9,000 nucleotides of DNA from an uncultured Rubrobacteraceae bacterium. GTDB lineage: Bacteria > Actinomycetota > Rubrobacteria > Rubrobacterales > Rubrobacteraceae. The DNA is taken from positions 1 to 9,000 of the forward strand of contig CADCVI010000117.1 in the NCBI GenBank assembly GCA_902806105.1. Reading direction: 5' to 3'. How positions within the stretch are numbered: the stretch's first letter is position 1; every line of letters begins with the position of its first letter. A program made the translations under genes and the position numbers. Below, in pieces: positions 5,603 through 9,000 of this stretch. The notes below the pieces were generated by a model, which saw only the letters and a list, made by a program, of their open reading frames with translations, was not told the DNA's origin and made no database searches.

Positions 5603-6771
5603 CTTCTGCCCCTGGAGAAGGCGTTTTTGTAGATTTCCTCGTAATCCTCAACGCCGACCTCGCGCGGGTTCCCGACCGTCTGGGGGTCCTCATGTGCGAT
5701 GCGAGCCAGGAGCGGTATCTCGTCCTCGGAGAAGCCGAGGTCCTGCATCGTCGGAATGCCCACGTCCTCGGTGAGGCGGTACAGCTCCTCGATCCCGGCC
5801 GCCGCTGCCTCCATCGGGGGGAGCCCGTAGACGTCGGCGCCGAGGGCCTGGGCTACGCGGGCGTATCGTTCGGGTGCCGCCGGGGCGTTGTACTCGCAGA
5901 CCGGGCCGAGGACCCGGGCGGTGAGGGCGCCGTGCGGGCAGTCGTGGACGCCGCCGGCCGACTGGCTCATGGCGTGGGCCGCGCCCGCGCTCTCCGTGCC
6001 GTAGGCCAGGCCCCCGAGGGTGGCGGCGTGTGCCATGTGCGTCCTGGCTTCGAGGTCGGAGCCGTCATCTAGGGCGGTCCGCAGCCAGCGCGCTACAAGC
6101 TCTATCGCCGCGAGGGCGACGGCGTCGTTGAACGGCTGGTGGTAGTCGCAGGTGTAGCACTCCAGCCCGTGCGAGAGCGCGTCCATCCCGGTGGCCGCGG
6201 TGATCGCGGGCGGCAGGCCGGTCATCAGCGAGGGGTCCACGAGGGCGACGCTCGCCCCGATGAGGGGCGTGCCGCCGACGTTGAACTTTATCTTCCGCTC
6301 GTGGTCGGCGATAACTGCCCACAGCGTGACCTCGCTGCCGGTGCCGGCCGTGGTGGGGACGGCAACGAGCGGCGGAATGCGCTTCGTTATCGCGGTTCGC
6401 CCGTACTCGTAATCGGCTATCGAGCCCCCGTGCACGGTCTCGACGCCTATACCCTTTGCGGTGTCGATGGAGCTGCCGCCGCCCAGGGCCACGAGCCCGT
6501 CGCAACCCTCCTCCCGGTAGAGCTCGCTCGCCCGCCCGACGAGCTCGACGTCCGGGTTCGGGTAGACCCCGTCGAAGAAGACGGCGCCCTCGAGGTGCTT
6601 TAACGCCTCGTCGGCGAGCCCGGCCGCGGCCACCCCCCTGTCTGTGACTAGAAACGGCCTGCGCATGCCCAGCCCTCGCGCCAGCTCCCCGAGGCCGGAG
6701 ATGGCGCCGGGTCCGTGCACGATGCGGGCCGGAACCTCGACGGTGCGTACCGTTTCGACTTCTACGCTCAT
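5599..6771 (-). CDS. Iron-containing (type III) alcohol dehydrogenase
   Basis: A 390-residue NAD(P)-dependent Fe-ADH, full length for the family, that converts an alcohol to an aldehyde. It shows the dinucleotide-binding ALGGGSSIDTAK (95-106), the signature PTTAGTGSE (139-147) and metal ligands Asp197 and His201 (GMDALSH), His266 (AHAM) and His280 (CPHG). The second conserved His of the usual HAMAH motif is Gln270. Start choice: AAAGGAG (6777-6783 on the complement) lies 5 bases before the ATG at 6771, whereas an in-frame GTG at 6801 that overlaps the hydrolase stop has no ribosome site. The gap to the hydrolase gene is 26 bases and the downstream ALDH overlaps by 4. In Bacillus subtilis the analogous pair GbsB (type III choline dehydrogenase) and GbsA makes glycine betaine from choline, so choline oxidation is a reasonable inference. 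Fe-ADHs accept many alcohols and sequence alone does not settle the substrate. Confidence 0.93.
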   Translation of the reverse strand: MSVEVETVRTVEVPARIVHGPGAISGLGELARGLGMRRPFLVTDRGVAAAGLADEALKHLEGAVFFDGVYPNPDVELVGRASELYREEGCDGLVALGGGSSIDTAKGIGVETVHGGSIADYEYGRTAITKRIPPLVAVPTTAGTGSEVTLWAVIADHERKIKFNVGGTPLIGASVALVDPSLMTGLPPAITAATGMDALSHGLECYTCDYHQPFNDAVALAAIELVARWLRTALDDGSDLEARTHMAHAATLGGLAYGTESAGAAHAMSQSAGGVHDCPHGALTARVLGPVCEYNAPAAPERYARVAQALGADVYGLPPMEAAAAGIEELYRLTEDVGIPTMQDLGFSEDEIPLLARIAHEDPQTVGNPREVGVEDYEEIYKNAFSRGRR

Positions 6772-6776
6772 GCGGT

Positions 6777-6783
6777 CTCCTTT
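6777..6783 (-). promoter_or_regulatory. Ribosome binding site deciding the alcohol dehydrogenase start
   Basis: AAAGGAG on the minus strand, 5 bases before the ATG at 6771. It favours this start over the in-frame GTG at 6801, which would add 10 residues. Confidence 0.8.
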
Positions 6784-6797
6784 CTCTCCGCGACCGC

Positions 6798-8249
6798 TCA
6801 CGCCACGGTGCTGGCCGGCCCTCTACGCTCCACCCGGAGCCACTTTTCGAGCGCCATGCGCCTCGGCGTCAGGTATTCCTCCGGTGTTCCGAGGCGTTCG
6901 AGGAAGGAGATCGCGTCCTCGCACATCGCCCTGCTCTCGGGGACGTGATCCTCCCAGACGTTCACCGCCTCGCCAGGGTCCCTATCGAGGTCGTAGAGCT
7001 CCGGCGTCTCGGCGGGCCCGCCGAGGATCAGGGAGCGGTTCCTCGTGGCGACGGTGAGCGGCATGTAGCTGGATATGCGCCGGGGTCGTGAGTCGACGGC
7101 CGTGGTGATCTCGCCCTCAGCGAAGTACAGGGGCCAGGAGCTGACGACGAACGGCCGGTGCTCCTGCCTCACGCCCCCGAGCACCTCCAGGAACGATTCT
7201 CCCTGCATGCTCGCCGGGTGTTCGACTCCTGCCAGCTCCAGGATCGTGGGGGCCAGGTCCGGAGCCGTCGTAAGCGCCGCCCGGCGTCCCGGCTTCAGCC
7301 CGGGGGCACGCACCACGAGCGGTACCCGCGTGAGCTCCCGATACAACGGAGACCACCCCACGGTCAGCAGCCAGGATTCGGGCAGCCAGGCGGGCACCAC
7401 CGCGCCCTCCTTGACTGTCGCCTCCGCGTCGTGGAACCACTCGGCCTTGCCGAAGTAGCCGTGCTCGCCGAAGTAGAAACCGTGGTCCGAGGTGAAGACG
7501 ACGATGGTGTTCTCCCTCAGCCCCAGGACGTCGAGCTTGTCCATGAGGCGCCCTACCCAGAAATCGACCATCGTGACCTCGCCGCAATACAACGCGTGTG
7601 CGAGGGCGATGTCGTCCGGCGTGAGCCCGGCCTCCTCCCACTTGCTGTAGGCCGGGTAGAGCTGGCGCCCCCCGTACTGCGGCCTGTACCTCGCGGTGTA
7701 GTACGCGGGAGCATCCCACGGCTCGTGCGGGTCCCAGGTATCCACGTAGAGGAAGAACGGCTCCTTGTAGTGCCTCTCCAGCCAGTGCTCCGCCGCGTCC
7801 ACCGTGCGCGCCACGAGGCGGTCGGACTCGGACCTCCACGTCGCGCGGTAGTCGGAGCGCTCGTGCGGCCTGGTATCGTCCCCCTGTCCACGCACCCAGA
7901 TGAAGTCGTCGAAGCCGCGGTCGTACCCGAAACCGCCGCGCACGAAGAACGGCGTGTCCACGATCCCCATCGTCAGGTAACCGGCCTGAGATAGTAGCCC
8001 CGGGAGCGTCGGCAGGTAAGTCGGCAGGGGCTGCCAACCCATGAAGGTGTACGAAAAGGTTCCGGTCAGGATGTCCGCCCGGGCCGGCATCGTGGGGAAA
8101 GAAGAGATCAAGTGCCCGTCGAACACGACCGATTGTCGCGCCAGGGCGTCTAGATGGGGCGTTTGAATGTTCGGGTTTCCGTAAGCACCGAGGTGGTCGC
8201 GGCGGAAGGTGTCCGAGACTACCACCAGGATGTTCGGACGATCTAGCAT
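6798..8249 (-). CDS. Sulfatase / alkaline-phosphatase-superfamily hydrolase with Thr at the nucleophile position
   Basis: A 483-residue hydrolase of the sulfatase fold, first gene of the cassette. N-terminal strand RPNILVVVSDTFRRDHLGAYG supplies metal ligand Asp13. The nucleophile loop reads SSFPTMPARADILTG (49-63). Canonical sulfatases have C/S-x-P-x-R here, with the Cys or Ser matured to formylglycine; this protein has Thr53-Met-Pro-Ala-Arg57, so no formylglycine can form. Other site elements are kept: His175 in DPHEPW, TSDHGFYFGEHGYFGK with Asp255, His256 and Lys268, and the RVPLVVRAPG strand (308-317). Thr is the normal nucleophile in nucleotide pyrophosphatase/phosphodiesterases of this superfamily, so a phosphate ester or diester is as plausible as a sulfate ester. 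No signal peptide or membrane segment: probably cytosolic, needing an imported substrate. AGGAGG 5 bases before the ATG at 8249 fixes the start; an in-frame TTG at 8264 lies upstream of it. Context suggests it releases choline or another alcohol for the next two enzymes. Confidence 0.88.
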   Translation of the reverse strand: MLDRPNILVVVSDTFRRDHLGAYGNPNIQTPHLDALARQSVVFDGHLISSFPTMPARADILTGTFSYTFMGWQPLPTYLPTLPGLLSQAGYLTMGIVDTPFFVRGGFGYDRGFDDFIWVRGQGDDTRPHERSDYRATWRSESDRLVARTVDAAEHWLERHYKEPFFLYVDTWDPHEPWDAPAYYTARYRPQYGGRQLYPAYSKWEEAGLTPDDIALAHALYCGEVTMVDFWVGRLMDKLDVLGLRENTIVVFTSDHGFYFGEHGYFGKAEWFHDAEATVKEGAVVPAWLPESWLLTVGWSPLYRELTRVPLVVRAPGLKPGRRAALTTAPDLAPTILELAGVEHPASMQGESFLEVLGGVRQEHRPFVVSSWPLYFAEGEITTAVDSRPRRISSYMPLTVATRNRSLILGGPAETPELYDLDRDPGEAVNVWEDHVPESRAMCEDAISFLERLGTPEEYLTPRRMALEKWLRVERRGPASTVA

Positions 8250-8254
8250 ACGAT

Positions 8255-8260
8255 CCTCCT
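8255..8260 (-). promoter_or_regulatory. Ribosome binding site deciding the hydrolase start
   Basis: A perfect AGGAGG on the minus strand, 5 bases before the ATG at 8249. It rules against the in-frame TTG at 8264, which lies upstream of it. Confidence 0.85.
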
Positions 8261-8279
8261 GCAACGTAATTACTGCTTG

Positions 8280-8297
8280 CCGGGCTACTGCGCCCGG
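8280..8297 (-). other. Small hairpin 20 bases before the hydrolase ribosome site
   Basis: CCGGGC (8280-8285) and GCCCGG (8292-8297) pair perfectly around a 6-base loop. A role in translation control of the cassette is possible but unproven. Confidence 0.25.
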
Positions 8298-8362
8298 GAT
8301 CCCCCATCACCCCGACGAGGGTGGCGCACGACGGCCCGCGCGATACTGGCCGCCGTCCTGCT

Positions 8363-8379
8363 CCTCCGTACTTCGGAGG
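8363..8379 (-). other. Small hairpin within the cassette leader
   Basis: CCTCCG (8363-8368) and CGGAGG (8374-8379) form a perfect 6-bp stem with a 5-base loop. No U-tract follows on either strand. In RNA read from the minus strand the right arm contains a GGAGG-like sequence, but no plausible start codon follows it. Confidence 0.25.
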
Positions 8380-8561
8380 GCCTCTCCGTCCCAACAACCC
8401 AACCGATCAACCCGTCGCCCCAGGACGAACCTCCGCGAGCCGGACTGGCAAACCCGCACTCGTCTGAACGGAGAGAGGGAGGAGGCGAGCCCCCCGTTAA
8501 AGGCCACCCCACCCAGCCGCCCCGGAGAAGGAGCGCCAGAAAGTACCGCCCCGGGCCTCAG

Positions 8562-8581
8562 TTGTTGCGTCATAAAAAACA
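8562..8581. promoter_or_regulatory. TTGTT-type motif related to the dmgO dyad
   Basis: The + strand TTGTTGCGTCATAAAAAACA agrees at 16 of 20 positions with the minus-strand reading of the dyad at 373-392. It falls just downstream of the cassette promoter start point, where a bound repressor would block transcription. Operator function is inference from repetition and position. Confidence 0.35.
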
Positions 8582-8598
8582 CGAACCTCATTACAGAA

Positions 8599-8627
8599 CA
8601 TATATCACGTTTGTTACGAACTGACAA
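8599..8627 (-). promoter_or_regulatory. Promoter of the hydrolase-ADH-ALDH cassette
   Basis: On the minus strand TTGTCA (8622-8627, 5 of 6 to TTGACA) is followed after exactly 17 bases by TATATG (8599-8604, 4 of 6 to TATAAT) in locally AT-rich DNA. Transcription would start near 8592 and proceed toward the hydrolase gene. Confidence 0.55.
8609..8622. promoter_or_regulatory. Dyad inside the cassette promoter spacer, candidate operator
   Basis: GTTTGTTACGAAC (8609-8621) is a 13-base dyad with 5 of 6 arm positions paired. Its TTGTTACGAACT (8611-8622) matches the motif upstream of the regulator gene at 10 of 12 positions. Placement between the -35 and -10 is typical for a repressor site. Which protein binds it is unknown; the IclR-family regulator is the obvious candidate. 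Confidence 0.4.
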
Positions 8628-8644
8628 CGGCTCGTGTGATCGCC

Positions 8645-8670
8645 CCCGAGCTGGCGATTTGGGGCTCGGG
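8645..8670. other. GC-rich hairpin between the two divergent promoters
   Basis: CCCGAGC (8645-8651) and GCTCGGG (8664-8670) form a perfect 7-bp stem with a 12-base loop. It lies upstream of both the minus-strand cassette promoter and the plus-strand proV promoter, so it would be transcribed only by read-through. Neither side has a U-tract. It may be an intergenic insulator-like terminator or chance. The rest of 8671-8772 shows nothing I can name. Confidence 0.25.
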
Positions 8671-8772
8671 AAACGATGAGCGGATCGTCTTCAAGGGGCG
8701 GAGGCGGGGGGACCATTCCATCTCACGAGCACGACTAGCGGCGTGCAAGAGATGATCAATCGGCTACGTTTG

Positions 8773-8801
8773 TTGTTTCATATGCTACCGTTGCGTATAC
8801 T
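8773..8801 (+). promoter_or_regulatory. Promoter of the proV-type gene
   Basis: TTGTTT (8773-8778) and TATACT (8796-8801, 5 of 6 to TATAAT) are separated by the ideal 17 bases. Transcription would start near 8808 and leave a leader of about 40 bases with GGGGAGG at 8836-8842. The -35 region, TTGTTTCATAT, is repeated at 10 of 11 positions as TTGTTTCTTAT at 353-363 before dmgO. Confidence 0.6.
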
Positions 8802-8847
8802 GGTGTAGGTGTGAACGGTTTTGTCGAGGTGGTCTGGGGAGGTCGTT

Positions 8848-9000
8848 ATGGAGTCTTCCTTCGCAGAGAAGGTAGAGCCCGTAATCAGGGTGGAGAACTG
8901 CTCGGTGGTGTTCGGGCGGCGCTCCCAGCAGGCGCTCGAGATGAAGAGGGCCGGCAAGTCCAAGGCCGAGGTCGAGCGGGCCACCGGCGCCACCATCGGA
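8848..9000 (+). CDS. proV: Glycine betaine/proline ABC transporter ATP-binding protein, N-terminus (runs off the window)
   Basis: Fifty-one codons are visible from an ATG at 8848, with GGGGAGG 5 bases upstream. The start, VIRVENCSVVFGRRSQQALEM, then AGKSKAEVERATGATIG, carries the distinctive N-terminal extension of the ProV/OpuAA family: a first strand ending in VFG, then a short helix and a KSK-E---TG segment before the ABC domain proper. The Walker A loop and the C-terminal CBS domains expected of the full protein (about 400 residues) lie beyond the right edge. The ATPase would power a membrane permease and a betaine-binding protein, importing glycine betaine or related osmolytes; those partners are probably downstream. 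It is transcribed divergently from the hydrolase-ADH-ALDH cassette, a sensible pairing of betaine synthesis and uptake. Substrate choice among betaine, proline and choline cannot be told from this part. Confidence 0.85.
   Translation, partial: MESSFAEKVEPVIRVENCSVVFGRRSQQALEMKRAGKSKAEVERATGATIG

Larger units (their letters stand above)
8250..8598 (-). other. Long 5' leader of the hydrolase-ADH-ALDH cassette
   Basis: About 340 bases lie between the only good minus-strand promoter I see and the first gene. Open frames across it on both strands are rich in Arg, Pro and Ser, lack ribosome sites and look non-coding. It holds two small perfect hairpins (8280-8297 and 8363-8379) and a palindromic GTAATTAC (8265-8272) just before the ribosome site. 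I recognise no known riboswitch. It may be a plain untranslated leader, or a closer promoter may exist that I cannot see. Confidence 0.4.

Noticed and set aside
3858..5693. Minus-strand open frame of 611 codons overlapping the ALDH gene
   Set aside because: Out-of-frame shadow of the aldehyde dehydrogenase, dominated by Arg, Gly and Pro.
6769..6801. GTG start at 6801 for the alcohol dehydrogenase, overlapping the hydrolase stop
   Set aside because: No ribosome site precedes it, while AAAGGAG is ideally placed for the ATG at 6771.
8330..8420. Glycine-riboswitch-like strings (GGAGAG, CCGAAG) in the minus-strand leader
   Set aside because: The spacing and the conserved aptamer core are absent; only a 6-bp hairpin can be supported.
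8209..8679. Open frames on both strands in the gap upstream of the hydrolase
   Set aside because: No ribosome sites, no domain features and weak codon bias; treated as leader and intergenic DNA.

Overview
The window is very GC-rich bacterial DNA. Intact genes keep strong G/C third codon positions and AGGAGG-type ribosome sites, and the protein set is that of a Gram-positive actinobacterium. A Rubrobacter-like genome is my best guess, from general resemblance only. Almost everything recognisable concerns choline, glycine betaine and one-carbon metabolism.

Left part, + strand (1-3228): an unidentified gene ends at 151. After a non-coding stretch with a candidate promoter and a dyad comes what looks like the wreck of a betaine-demethylation operon. 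It holds a dimethylglycine oxidase gene (458-1253) that kept its FAD-binding N-terminus and a slice of its folate-binding C-terminal domain but lost the middle and the end. Next is an intact formate-tetrahydrofolate ligase gene, fhs (1260-2972). Immediately after it, in about 260 bases, are the start of a methenyl-THF cyclohydrolase/cyclodeaminase-like gene and the tail of a monomeric sarcosine oxidase-like gene, joined by a deletion. The intact operon would have taken dimethylglycine to sarcosine and glycine, with the released methyl carbon passing through folate to formate and ATP.

Middle (3229-4114): an IclR-family regulator gene on the + strand, convergent with the next block.

Right part, - strand (8627 down to 4145): a tight three-gene cassette made of a sulfatase/alkaline-phosphatase-superfamily hydrolase, an iron-type alcohol dehydrogenase and an aldehyde dehydrogenase (26-bp gap, then an ATGA overlap). 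The order suggests ester hydrolysis, then alcohol to aldehyde to acid. Choline ester to choline to betaine aldehyde to glycine betaine is the most attractive reading. The hydrolase has Thr where sulfatases have the Cys/Ser that becomes formylglycine, so its substrate may not be a sulfate ester. A good promoter lies about 340 bases upstream of the cassette.

Right edge (8773-9000): a divergent promoter and the first 51 codons of a ProV/OpuAA-type glycine betaine transporter ATPase. Together the intact genes look suited to making and importing betaine, while the genes for consuming it have decayed. A TTGTT-type motif recurs in the intergenic regions before dmgO, the regulator, the cassette and proV, and may be the regulator's operator. 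I saw no tRNA, rRNA, CRISPR array or recognisable insertion sequence.
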